Positions 1 through 8,426 of a DNA stretch of 64,000 bases are shown here, piece after piece. Where the stretch lies: NCBI RefSeq assembly GCF_041679265.1, contig NZ_JBGFSM010000013.1, positions 71,837-135,836 on the forward strand, read 5' to 3'. Below the pieces are notes generated by a model. It ran no database searches, was not told the DNA's origin, and worked only from the letters and a program-made list of their open reading frames with translations. The position numbers were made by a program, and so were the translations under genes. How positions within the stretch are numbered: the stretch's first letter is position 1; every line of letters starts with the position of its first letter. Source of the stretch: Autumnicola sp041679265 (lineage in GTDB: Bacteria; Bacteroidota; Bacteroidia; Flavobacteriales; Flavobacteriaceae).

Positions 1-2
1 TT

Positions 3-932
3 TGGGTAAAACCTTCAGTAAAATACCTTGACAAAGTTTTGGATGAGCAGCAAATAAGTAGCATTATCACAACCGGGCCGCCGCATAGCCTGCATCTTAT
101 TGGCCTTCAGCTTAAACAAAAAAAGGACATTACCTGGATTGCCGATTTTCGTGATCCCTGGACCAATATTGGTTACCATAATAAGCTAAGGCTTTCAAAA
201 AGTTCCCAAAAGAAACATGCAATCCTGGAAAAAGAAGTATTAAATACGGCAGATCATGTACTTGTGACCAGTTTTACCACAAAAAAAGAATTTGAAGCAA
301 AAACTCCTAAACCGGTATCTGTAATTACCAATGGATTTGATACAGAAATTGCTTCGGAAAATCCCAGCCTGGATAAAAAGTTCACTTTTTCACATATTGG
401 CTCATTGCTTTCCGGCAGGAATCCTTTGAACCTCTGGAAAGCTTTTGGTGAATTGGTGAGGGAAAATAAAGGTTTTGCGGAAGATTTTGAGCTACGGCTG
501 GTTGGAGCGGTGAGCGGGGAAGTATTAACTTTTATAAAAGCCGAAGGATTGGAAAAGCATCTGAAACTTCAGCAGTATGTGCCGCATGAAGAAGCGATAA
601 GAATTCAACGTTGCAGCCAGGTTTTGCTTCTTATAGAAATAAACAGCGAAGAAACCAGGGGAATAATTCCCGGGAAAGTATTTGAATATATGGCCGCAAA
701 AAGACCAATTTTGGCACTAGGACCTGAAAACTGGGATGTTTACAAAATTTTGGAGAACACTGCTGCCGGACAGTTTTTTGAATATTCAGAAAAAGAAAAA
801 ATCAAACGCCATTTAGTTGATCTTTATTCAGCCTATAAAAATAATCGACTACAAGCGGAATCATTGAAAATAGATCACTATCACCGTAAACACCTTACTG
901 CTAAACTGGCTAATTTGCTAAAGGAAATCTAG
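3..932 (+). CDS. Glycosyltransferase family 4 protein, 5' end outside the window
   Basis: Probable GT-B sugar transferase of a surface polysaccharide pathway. The reading frame is open from base 3 with no stop, and the apparent start at base 39 is an internal TTG, so the gene begins left of the window. The visible part has a GPPHS segment and an ADFRDPW segment typical of GT4-like donor-domain linkers, then a Rossmann-like C-terminal half with GIIPGKVFEYMAAKRP, the usual nucleotide-sugar-binding E-containing region. It is followed four bases later by a flippase gene on the same strand, which supports a polysaccharide or O-antigen role. The sugar specificity cannot be read. Confidence 0.85.
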   Translation, partial: WVKPSVKYLDKVLDEQQISSIITTGPPHSLHLIGLQLKQKKDITWIADFRDPWTNIGYHNKLRLSKSSQKKHAILEKEVLNTADHVLVTSFTTKKEFEAKTPKPVSVITNGFDTEIASENPSLDKKFTFSHIGSLLSGRNPLNLWKAFGELVRENKGFAEDFELRLVGAVSGEVLTFIKAEGLEKHLKLQQYVPHEEAIRIQRCSQVLLLIEINSEETRGIIPGKVFEYMAAKRPILALGPENWDVYKILENTAAGQFFEYSEKEKIKRHLVDLYSAYKNNRLQAESLKIDHYHRKHLTAKLANLLKEI

Positions 933-935
933 GCT

Positions 936-2399
936 ATGGGGATCATTATTAACCAGTCTTTTAAAAATATGGTCACCACCTATATAGGCTTTGGGATTGG
1001 GGCTGTAAATACGCTTTTTCTTTTTACTTATTTCCTGGAACAGGAATACTATGGACTGGTGAGTTTTTTACTATCAGCGGCTAATTTAATCTGGCCTTTT
1101 CTAGCCTTTGGGGTTAACAGTACGATCATTAAATTCTTTACTTTTTATAAAAGCAAAGAAGAGCAGGACCGGCTTCTTAACCTTGTTTTACTGCTGCCGC
1201 TGGCCGTTTCAGTAGTATTTGGTATTGCAGGGATTTTCTGCTATGATTTGCTCCTTAAATATTTTTCAGATAAAAATGAACTCGTGCAGCCATATATCTG
1301 GTTAATTTTTGTAGTCGCTGTGGCAACGGCATATTTTGAAGTTTTTTTTTCCTGGTCCAAGGTGTATTACAAAAGCGTTTTTGGGAACTTTATGAAAGAA
1401 GTTTTTCATCGTTTTTGTATAAGTGCGTTCCTGCTGGCGGTGTATTTTAACTGGATTAGCGTGAATACCTTTATTTACTGTACTGCCGGGGTTTTTGTTT
1501 TTCGTGCCCTGGCGATGGCCGTTTATGCTTTTATCCTCTACACTCCTAAAATTGGATTAAGATTTCCGCGGAATTTGATGCCGGTATTAAAATATTCCGC
1601 GCTTATCCTTATTGCCTCTTCAGTAGCCATGGTTTTGCTTGATCTGGATAAGGTGATGATTGAATATTATCTTCCCATCGAAAATGTGGCAATTTATGGA
1701 ATTGGAATATATATTGCCACCGTGATTTCTGTTCCGCAGAAGGCCATGCACCAGATCATTCATCCTATGACGGCCAATTTTTTAAACGCTAAAGATAAGG
1801 ACGGGCTGAAAGATTTGTACAAAAGAAGCTCGATAAACCTACTTATTGTAAGCGGGATCATATTTATTCTCATTATCACCAATCTCAATGAACTTTACAA
1901 ATTGATTCCTGAAGAATATAATTTAAGCATTATGGTGGTGCTGCTTATAAGTTTGGTGAAACTCTACGATAATATGCTGGGCAGCAATAACAGTATTTTG
2001 TTTAATTCAGATTATTACAGGATTGTATTGGGAATTGGTGTTTTTCTAACCCTGCTTGCTTTTGTGCTGAATATGATTTTTATTCCCCTTTACGGGATTG
2101 AAGGTGCTGCGATAGCAAGTTTTCTCGCCTTTTTTATCTATAATACCACGAAGATCTTTTTGGTTCATAAAAAATTTAAAATCTACCCATTTACAAGATT
2201 AACGTGGGTGATTTTGCTTTTTACAGCCCTAATGTGCGCAGGGTTTTATTTTTGGGAATTTCCATTCCATCCGCTTATAAACATTGCTTTAAAATCTTTA
2301 ATAATTAGTGTTCTCTACCTGGCTGTTGCAGTGAAATTCAATTTTTCCAGTGACGTAAATGAGCTGCTGAAAAAATATTTAAAGCTGAAAAGCCTATAA
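936..2399 (+). CDS. Polysaccharide flippase (Wzx-like, MATE/MOP superfamily)
   Basis: Integral membrane protein of 487 residues with about 12 to 14 hydrophobic segments spread over the whole length and very short polar loops. This is the layout of oligosaccharide-lipid flippases of the MOP superfamily, which turn undecaprenyl-linked repeat units across the inner membrane. It starts four bases after the stop of the upstream glycosyltransferase, so the two are cotranscribed. A perfect 10-base-pair hairpin follows the stop codon and closes the transcription unit. The family call rests on topology and context. The substrate is unknown. Confidence 0.82.
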   Translation: MGIIINQSFKNMVTTYIGFGIGAVNTLFLFTYFLEQEYYGLVSFLLSAANLIWPFLAFGVNSTIIKFFTFYKSKEEQDRLLNLVLLLPLAVSVVFGIAGIFCYDLLLKYFSDKNELVQPYIWLIFVVAVATAYFEVFFSWSKVYYKSVFGNFMKEVFHRFCISAFLLAVYFNWISVNTFIYCTAGVFVFRALAMAVYAFILYTPKIGLRFPRNLMPVLKYSALILIASSVAMVLLDLDKVMIEYYLPIENVAIYGIGIYIATVISVPQKAMHQIIHPMTANFLNAKDKDGLKDLYKRSSINLLIVSGIIFILIITNLNELYKLIPEEYNLSIMVVLLISLVKLYDNMLGSNNSILFNSDYYRIVLGIGVFLTLLAFVLNMIFIPLYGIEGAAIASFLAFFIYNTTKIFLVHKKFKIYPFTRLTWVILLFTALMCAGFYFWEFPFHPLINIALKSLIISVLYLAVAVKFNFSSDVNELLKKYLKLKSL

Positions 2400-2402
2400 A
2401 CA

Positions 2403-2441
2403 GAAAACCCCCAGGTGTCTCTCAACATCAAGGGGGTTTTC
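2403..2441. terminator. Bidirectional hairpin terminator between convergent genes
   Basis: GAAAACCCCC (2403-2412) pairs perfectly with GGGGGTTTTC (2432-2441) around a 19-base loop. It lies between the flippase stop and the convergent gene that ends at 2477. The T tract is only four bases on either strand. Confidence 0.75.
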
Positions 2442-2476
2442 CAACTAACCAACCAAAAAATTAAATTATGAACATT

Positions 2477-3634
2477 TTAATTATTACTTCTCACATTCCG
2501 TGCCGAACTTCTTCGTGAAGCGGAAGAATTTGAACTTTCTCCTGCGGTTCTTGCCGGTGCTGCAGAAGCCCTTGAGGAGCTTCTGGAAACCGCCCTTCGG
2601 GAGCCTGTAGTTCCCTGGCTTTTTGCAGGGATGCTGCGTCTAACGCTACTACTTTGGGAACTCCTATTACTGCTTTGAGTGTTATTTATCTTAGCCGAAG
2701 GAGTGCTTCTTCGGGAGGTTTCTCCAGCTTCACTTCCTCTGGAATTTATGCTTCTTTCTATTCGTGCTGAAGAGGTCCTGGACCTGTTTACTTCAGTTCG
2801 TGTGCTGCTATTATTTTGTAACTGTTTCCTGCTGTTACTTCTGCTACTCCTGCTAATGGCTGGAGAAGATGTACGTTTTTGAGGAGAAGTAATATTCTCC
2901 CTCTGGGCCACACTTCGGTTAGACCTTACGGCATCTGTTCTTACGTCTCTTTCTTCAGTTACAACTCTGCCGCGGGAGTAAGAAATATTGTTATCATTAG
3001 GCCTGTAAAAATTTTTCCTGTAAGGCTTATTGTAGTAATGGTTATTATAATAGGTTACATATTGATTATAAGTAATACGGTTAGGCTGATAATAAGCCCT
3101 GTAGGGACGGTTATAGACAATGCTAACATTAGCACCTGGCCGGGTGTAGTAAGAATGCCATGGCCGGGGAATATAGCGCCGGTTATACCGGTTAATGTAA
3201 CCTGAATAAGAAATACGGTTAAACCTGTCGTAATTTATAAACAGGTTTCCTACCCGTGCTACCTGGCCATAATAATTATAGTCAATCAGCACATCGCCTG
3301 CCTGAATAATTCTTCCGTAGTAATCATAATACACCGGAACATTTTCTATCTGGATCACTGCTCCATAATCATCATACTGCACGTAAGGATCATAATTATA
3401 ACCCGAGTTGTAACTAATATTTACATGAGGGGTAGCGATATTTACAATGCTTGTTCTTCTGAAATCCGGGTTAAAATAAAAGTCAAATTCACCATTAGGA
3501 TAAACGGCAAATTCCACTCCATCTTCAACAAAGATGAAAGAATCACCATAACCTACCGGAAGGTTCGAATTTGTGGAAGCCGAAGCCGACAATCCCACAA
3601 AAAATAATGCTAGTAAAAAGGTAAAATTTTTCAT
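2477..3634 (-). CDS. Secreted Tyr/Asn-rich protein with 16-residue repeats and Ser/Arg-rich tail
   Basis: 385 residues with a clear signal peptide (residues 1-20, Lys-Asn then a hydrophobic core ending in ASAS). Residues 97-144 hold three imperfect 16-residue repeats built around a YDYYGRI core (ENVPVYYDYYGRIIQA, GDVLIDYNYYGQVARV, GNLFINYDRFNRISYS), a likely beta-repeat. The middle is rich in Tyr, Asn and Arg. From about residue 237 to the end it becomes a low-complexity Ser/Arg/Asn tail that is strongly basic. I do not recognise a functional family. An envelope or extracellular location is inferred from the signal peptide. The gene stands alone, convergent with the flippase. Confidence 0.8.
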   Translation of the reverse strand: MKNFTFLLALFFVGLSASASTNSNLPVGYGDSFIFVEDGVEFAVYPNGEFDFYFNPDFRRTSIVNIATPHVNISYNSGYNYDPYVQYDDYGAVIQIENVPVYYDYYGRIIQAGDVLIDYNYYGQVARVGNLFINYDRFNRISYSGYINRYNRRYIPRPWHSYYTRPGANVSIVYNRPYRAYYQPNRITYNQYVTYYNNHYYNKPYRKNFYRPNDNNISYSRGRVVTEERDVRTDAVRSNRSVAQRENITSPQKRTSSPAISRSSRSNSRKQLQNNSSTRTEVNRSRTSSARIERSINSRGSEAGETSRRSTPSAKINNTQSSNRSSQSSSVRRSIPAKSQGTTGSRRAVSRSSSRASAAPARTAGESSNSSASRRSSARNVRSNN

Positions 3635-3807
3635 GGTGCTTAAGTTTTAAGTGAAGACCGGTTAAAGTCATCTTAAATAAAACAAAGTGCATGCCAGAAA
3701 ATTTTAAAGTCATTTACTTCTCAAAAATCAATCAAGAATATGGCGCTCATTCTAAATATACCAAGCTTTCGGTTTAACTATTTCCTGCCAATTTTTTATG
3801 TATATTA

Positions 3808-3963
3808 TTAGGAACTGGGCTTTAGTCGGCTTTCCATTCTCACTTTTTTGAAGTAAGCAATAATTTCTTCTTTGGTCATTTTCGCCAACTCGGCACTTAA
3901 CTTATCTTTTTGCTCCCTTGCAAATTTCACGGCATCAAAGCCTTTTTTTGTTTTAGTTTCCAT
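3808..3963 (-). CDS. Small protein partner of the PIN toxin, probable antitoxin
   Basis: A 51-residue ORF starting with ATG at 3963 and ending with TAA at 3808-3810. It begins METKTKKGFDAVKFAREQKD and is highly charged and helical, the size and composition of small type II antitoxins. Its start codon lies inside the end of the upstream PIN gene (11-base overlap), so translation is coupled. Toxin-first order is less common than antitoxin-first. No DNA-binding fold is evident. The role is inferred from position only. Confidence 0.65.
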   Translation of the reverse strand: METKTKKGFDAVKFAREQKDKLSAELAKMTKEEIIAYFKKVRMESRLKPSS

Positions 3964-4417
3964 ACTTCATCAATTCTCTTGGTGAGCGAATGTCCAATTG
4001 TTTATATCCTTTTTTAATGTTGATGGAATTGTAGCCACGTATTCGCTCTACATTTACGAGATGCTTAAAATTCCAACTCACGAGTAAGTCAGCTTGATGT
4101 ATTGTTGCTAGTGCGATGTGCAGACAATCAGCAAAGTTTGTTTGTCCCACAACTTTTTCGGCTATATATTCAACTGCCAATTCCACTGCCTCGTCATTTT
4201 CATCAAGGAATTCAGTAAAATCGCTTTTTAATCCTGTAATCAACTTCACAATCTTTTGGGGTGCTGGTTTAAGTTCCCTTTGCAGTACGGCAGATAAAAG
4301 AATTATAAATTCCCCATTATTTATTCGCCTAAATAGTGGTTTGGTAAATTCATCGAATTCAGGATCAAAATAGCCGCCGAAAACTGAAGTATCCAAATAT
4401 ATCCGCTGTTTTTTCAT
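3953..4417 (-). CDS. PIN-domain protein, VapC-like toxin
   Basis: 154 residues with PIN-nuclease features. The first acidic residue is in YLDTSVFGGYF near the N-terminus, a central acidic residue follows, and the C-terminal block NFADCLHIALATIHQADLLVSW ends in NFKHL, matching the conserved D..H..A....D.lvSwd/nf.h pattern of Mg-dependent PIN ribonucleases. The full-length size fits the VapC family. The stop codon overlaps the start of a 51-residue charged protein, giving a toxin-antitoxin-like pair in toxin-first order. The RNA target is unknown. Confidence 0.78.
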   Translation of the reverse strand: MKKQRIYLDTSVFGGYFDPEFDEFTKPLFRRINNGEFIILLSAVLQRELKPAPQKIVKLITGLKSDFTEFLDENDEAVELAVEYIAEKVVGQTNFADCLHIALATIHQADLLVSWNFKHLVNVERIRGYNSINIKKGYKQLDIRSPRELMKYGN

Positions 4418-4566
4418 ATTATAAATTTACGAAATTGAGAGAGATGTTAAATTTCAATAGAAAATATTTTCCGCCTAGTGATCATCAAAGCATAACGCTA
4501 TATTTTATATTTTATTTATTGATAATCAAATAGATGATTTATCAGCAATACTGTTATATTTAAAGA

Positions 4567-7353
4567 TTACATTTTTTCTTTTAGATACTTTGAGGTATAG
4601 GAATTCTTATTTTTAACAACTTCTTCCGGAGTGCCTTCAGCAACAAGATTTCCACCTCTCTGGCCACCTTCAGGCCCAAGGTCTATAACATGATCTGCGC
4701 ATTTTACCAGGTCCATATTATGTTCAATAACTACCACAGAATGCCCTTTTTCAATAAGCGCATTAAAAGATTTCAGCAACTTTTGTATGTCATGAAAATG
4801 CAAACCTGTAGTGGGTTCATCAAAAATAAATAAAGCTTTCTCTTTTGTGTTTCCTTTTACCAGAAAAGAAGCAAGCTTGATTCGTTGTGCTTCCCCACCG
4901 GAAAGGGTGGAAGAGCTTTGCCCAAGTTTTACATACCCCAGCCCAACATCTTTAAGCGGCTTCAGTTTATTTACGATTTTCTCCTCATTGTTTTCGCTGA
5001 AAAAGTCGGTGGCATCGTCAATGGTCATGTTCAGCACGTCATCAATATTTTTATCAGCAAAAGTAACTTCCAGTACTTCCTTTTTAAAGCGTTTTCCGTC
5101 GCAGGCTTCACATTCCAGGTGAACATCTGCCATAAACTGCATTTCTATGGTTACTTCACCTTCACCTTTACACGTATCACAACGCCCGCCGTCTACATTA
5201 AATGAAAAGTGTTTGGCTTTATAGCCTCTTATGGAAGACAAACGCTGATTCGCATATAGATTACGGATATCATCGTACGCCTTGATATAGGTCACCGGGT
5301 TAGAACGGGAAGAGCGGCCAATCGGGTTCTGATCGATAAATTCCACACTGCCCAGATTTTTAAAACTTCCTTTGACCTCAGTAAATTGTCCGGCTTTTTC
5401 GCCATAACCTCCCAGTTCTTTTTGAACCGCAGGGTAGAGGATCTTCTTCACCAAAGTACTTTTACCGCTTCCGGAAACTCCGGTGATTGCTGTAAAAATT
5501 CCCAGCGGAAAAGTGACATCAATATTTTTTAAATTGTTCTCCCGTGCTCCAACCACGGTAATCAATTGTTTTGAAGTCCTTCTTTTTTGCGGAACTTCAA
5601 TTTTCATCTCCCCATTAAGATATTTTGCCGTTAAGGAAGTAGATTTTAAGATTTGCGGAAGGTTTCCCGTAGCGACTACCTCGCCGCCGTTAGTTCCTGC
5701 TTCCGGGCCAATATCTATAATTTCATCGGCGGCGTTCATAATATCTTCATCGTGTTCCACAACAATAACCGTATTGCCAAGGTTTCGAAGATGTTGAAGT
5801 ACGCCAATTAGCCTCTCGGTATCCCGTGGGTGCAGCCCAATTGAAGGTTCATCAAGAATATACATAGATCCCACGAGGCTGCTCCCAAGGCTGGTGGCCA
5901 GGTTAATGCGCTGCGATTCCCCGCCGGAAAGCGTGTTGGATTTCCTGTTGAGGGTAAGGTAATCCAGCCCAACATTAGATAAAAATTCTAACCGGTTTCG
6001 GATTTCAGTCAGGAGGCGTTTGGCAATTTGCGTGTCGTATTCGTTAAGCTCGAGATTTTTAAAAAACGCCCGTACTTCATCCAATGGTTTTTCCACCAGG
6101 TCCGTAATATTAAGCCCGTTAATTTTGACATAATGTGCTTCCGGCCGTAACCTTTTACCTTTGCACATGGAACATCTTGTTTTCCCACGGTAACGGGAAA
6201 GCATAACCCTGTTCTGAATTTTATAGGCTTTGCTCTCCAAAAATTCAAAAAACTGGTTTAGGCCTTCAAAATATTGATTGCCATTCCAAACCAGCGCTTT
6301 CTGCTCTTCAGTTAACTCGTAATAAGGTTTATGGATGGGAAAATCGAATTTGTGGGAATTATTCACCAGCTGGTCCCTGTACCAGCTCATGCTCTCACCT
6401 CTCCAGGGGAAAATGGCATTTTCGTAGATTGATAAACCGGTATTGGGGATAACCAGGTCTTCATCTATTCCAATCACGTCACCGTAGCCTTCACATTTAG
6501 GGCAGGCGCCATAAGGATTATTAAAGCTGAACAAATGCACGTTTGGTTCCAGAAAACTCATCCCATCCAGCTCAAATTTATTGCTGAAGTGATGCTGCTC
6601 CCCATCCTTCATCTTCTGAATGTACAGCTCGCCTTTTCCCTCAAAAAAAGCTGCTTCCACCGCATCTGCAAGCCGGTTAAAAAAGTCTTCTTCATCTTTG
6701 GTAATAATCCGGTCTACCACCAGGGAAGTTTTCTCGGGATTTAAATCTTTAAGATCGGCTTCATCTATTCGCTGTACGGTATCTCCCACCTTAATTCGGC
6801 TGTATCCCTGCTGGGCAAGAATGTTAATTTTTTTTTCCAGGGACCGCCCATTTTCAATATGAATGGGGGCAAGGAGTAGTAACTTTTCACCTTCTTCAAA
6901 ACTTTTTACATAAGAAATAACATCAGAAACCGTATTTTTTTTCACTTCGTTACCGGAAACGGGAGAATAGGTTTTGCCAATCCTGGCAAAAAGCAGTTTC
7001 AGGTAATCGTATATTTCAGTAGAAGTGCCCACGGTAGACCTGGGATTGGTGGAATTTACCTTTTGCTCTATGGCAATGGCCGGCGCAATCCCCTTTATGT
7101 AATCCACTTTTGGCTTATTTAAGCGTCCTAAGAACTGGCGCGCATAAGAAGACAGGCTCTCTACATACCTTCGTTGCCCTTCAGCATAAAGTGTATCAAA
7201 GGCCAGGCTGGATTTTCCAGAACCGGAAAGGCCGGTGATAACCACCAGCTTGTTTCTGGGAATAACAACATTTATATTTTTAAGATTGTGCAGTTTAGCA
7301 CCTTTAATAATAATATTCTGTTTGGGGTTTACCTTCGCAACGTCAATGTTCAT
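4567..7353 (-). CDS. uvrA: Excinuclease ABC subunit A
   Basis: DNA-damage recognition ATPase of nucleotide excision repair, about 928 residues. It carries two ABC ATPase modules: Walker A GLSGSGKSS near residue 35 and GVSGSGKST in the second half, with signature motifs SGGESQRINLA and SGGEAQRIKLA. It has paired zinc-binding cysteines (CPKCEGYGD, CSMCKGKR, then CDTCKGEGE and CEACDGKR). I chose the ATG at 7353 (MNIDVAKVNPK) rather than the upstream one at 7380, because a TAnnTTTG promoter box at 7378-7385 would place the transcript start inside the extension. It is monocistronic and full length. Confidence 0.97.
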   Translation of the reverse strand: MNIDVAKVNPKQNIIIKGAKLHNLKNINVVIPRNKLVVITGLSGSGKSSLAFDTLYAEGQRRYVESLSSYARQFLGRLNKPKVDYIKGIAPAIAIEQKVNSTNPRSTVGTSTEIYDYLKLLFARIGKTYSPVSGNEVKKNTVSDVISYVKSFEEGEKLLLLAPIHIENGRSLEKKINILAQQGYSRIKVGDTVQRIDEADLKDLNPEKTSLVVDRIITKDEEDFFNRLADAVEAAFFEGKGELYIQKMKDGEQHHFSNKFELDGMSFLEPNVHLFSFNNPYGACPKCEGYGDVIGIDEDLVIPNTGLSIYENAIFPWRGESMSWYRDQLVNNSHKFDFPIHKPYYELTEEQKALVWNGNQYFEGLNQFFEFLESKAYKIQNRVMLSRYRGKTRCSMCKGKRLRPEAHYVKINGLNITDLVEKPLDEVRAFFKNLELNEYDTQIAKRLLTEIRNRLEFLSNVGLDYLTLNRKSNTLSGGESQRINLATSLGSSLVGSMYILDEPSIGLHPRDTERLIGVLQHLRNLGNTVIVVEHDEDIMNAADEIIDIGPEAGTNGGEVVATGNLPQILKSTSLTAKYLNGEMKIEVPQKRRTSKQLITVVGARENNLKNIDVTFPLGIFTAITGVSGSGKSTLVKKILYPAVQKELGGYGEKAGQFTEVKGSFKNLGSVEFIDQNPIGRSSRSNPVTYIKAYDDIRNLYANQRLSSIRGYKAKHFSFNVDGGRCDTCKGEGEVTIEMQFMADVHLECEACDGKRFKKEVLEVTFADKNIDDVLNMTIDDATDFFSENNEEKIVNKLKPLKDVGLGYVKLGQSSSTLSGGEAQRIKLASFLVKGNTKEKALFIFDEPTTGLHFHDIQKLLKSFNALIEKGHSVVVIEHNMDLVKCADHVIDLGPEGGQRGGNLVAEGTPEEVVKNKNSYTSKYLKEKM

Positions 7354-7377
7354 TTTCTTTTTTCTAAAGTAAGGATG

Positions 7378-7385
7378 CAAAGGTA
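7378..7385 (-). promoter_or_regulatory. -7 promoter box of uvrA
   Basis: On the minus strand this reads TACCTTTG, an exact match to the Bacteroidota -7 element TAnnTTTG. It lies about 25 bases ahead of the preferred uvrA start. No convincing TTG element is found 17 to 21 bases further upstream. Confidence 0.5.
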
Positions 7386-7450
7386 CTTAATAAGCAGCAG
7401 TGTAAAAAGCCGGTCAATTCTTAGAGTAATGTTAAATACTTAATGTTTTA

Positions 7451-7483
7451 TTTGTATATCTCAATTTTATCTTGCTATATTTG
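7451..7483 (+). promoter_or_regulatory. Promoter of the ECF sigma factor gene
   Basis: TTTG at 7451-7454 and TATATTTG at 7476-7483 are separated by 21 bases, fitting the Bacteroidota vegetative consensus. The predicted transcript starts near 7490, leaving about 90 bases of 5' untranslated RNA. Confidence 0.6.
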
Positions 7484-7578
7484 ACACCATACAACAAATC
7501 TGTCTGCCTATAGTACAAAGTTACTTTTAAACTAAAACCTAACCCCGGGAACTTCTTGTTCCTGAAAAAGTAACTAGT

Positions 7579-8166
7579 ATGGTAAACGAACAGATAACCG
7601 ACGCTTATCTTGTAAGAGAGTATATGCACGGTGATGAACAGGCCCTTTCTACCTTAATTAATCGCCACCAACACAGAATTTACAGCTTCATATTTTCAAA
7701 GGTTTTTGACAGAGACGTGGCTGAAGATGTTTTCCAGGAAACTTTCATCAAAGTAATTAATACGCTTAAACGTGGAAAATATAATGAGGAGGGAAAATTT
7801 CTTCCGTGGGTAATGCGCATTGCCCATAACCTTGTGATAGACCACTTCAGAAGAAATAAAAGGATGCCGAAATTTGAAAATAACGGCGATTTTAATATTT
7901 TTTCAGTTTTAAGTGATACGGGCCTTAACGCCGAAACACAACTCATTAAAGACCAAATAGAAAGCGATGTGCAGGAACTTATAAAGGAACTTCCTGAAGA
8001 TCAGCTGGAAGTGCTTACCATGCGTATTTATAAAGACATGAGTTTTAAGGAAATTTCTGAACGTACCGGCGTGAGCATAAATACGGCTTTGGGCCGCATG
8101 CGTTATGCGCTCATAAATCTTCGGAAACTGATCGATAAGCGTAACATAATTTTAACAAATCACTAA
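7579..8166 (+). CDS. ECF-type RNA polymerase sigma factor
   Basis: 195 residues with the two regions of group 4 sigma-70 factors. Region 2 has AEDVFQETFIKVINTLKRG and the FLPWVMRIAHNLVIDHFRR helix that binds the -10 element. Region 4 has LPEDQLEVLTMRIYKDMSF followed by a helix-turn-helix (EISERTGVSINTALGRMRYA). There is no adjacent membrane anti-sigma gene. Instead a conserved-looking 50-residue protein starts 57 bases downstream. A vegetative promoter lies upstream. The controlled genes cannot be read from the window. Confidence 0.92.
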   Translation: MVNEQITDAYLVREYMHGDEQALSTLINRHQHRIYSFIFSKVFDRDVAEDVFQETFIKVINTLKRGKYNEEGKFLPWVMRIAHNLVIDHFRRNKRMPKFENNGDFNIFSVLSDTGLNAETQLIKDQIESDVQELIKELPEDQLEVLTMRIYKDMSFKEISERTGVSINTALGRMRYALINLRKLIDKRNIILTNH

Positions 8167-8222
8167 ACAATAATCCCCTTTTATTGGCGTTTTACTTAAA
8201 ACCAAACGCAAAAAATTATTAA

Positions 8223-8375
8223 ATGGGGAAAATTTACTTTAAGAAATCTTCAGCTGAAGAAAATCTGAAAAATTTAAAGCCGAAAAAAGAAACTATAGAT
8301 TTTCTTTTAAATTATTCAAAAGCTTTAAGTGTGATAGACGGAAAAATTATGAAGTTTAGTTTGCTTCTTAATTGA
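8223..8375 (+). CDS. 50-residue protein cotranscribed with the sigma factor
   Basis: ATG at 8223 opens a 50-codon frame ending with TGA at 8373-8375. It begins MGKIYFKKSSAEENL, then has a Lys-rich linker and the amphipathic segment KKETIDFLLNYSKALSVIDG. It sits between the sigma gene and a strong terminator with no other promoter visible, so it is probably cotranscribed with the sigma factor. It has no signal peptide or membrane segment. A modulator of the sigma factor is a reasonable guess, but nothing in the sequence proves it. Confidence 0.62.
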   Translation: MGKIYFKKSSAEENLKNLKPKKETIDFLLNYSKALSVIDGKIMKFSLLLN

Positions 8376-8383
8376 AAATGTGA

Positions 8384-8416
8384 AAAAAGACCTGTGGTTA
8401 GCCAGCAGGTCTTTTT
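8384..8416. terminator. Bidirectional terminator between sigma-factor unit and nth
   Basis: AAAAAGACCTG (8384-8394) pairs with CAGGTCTTTTT (8406-8416), with a small inner TGG/CCA stem. T-rich flanks exist on both strands, so it can serve the plus-strand sigma unit and the minus-strand nth gene. Confidence 0.85.
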
Positions 8417-8426
8417 CTTTTCAACT

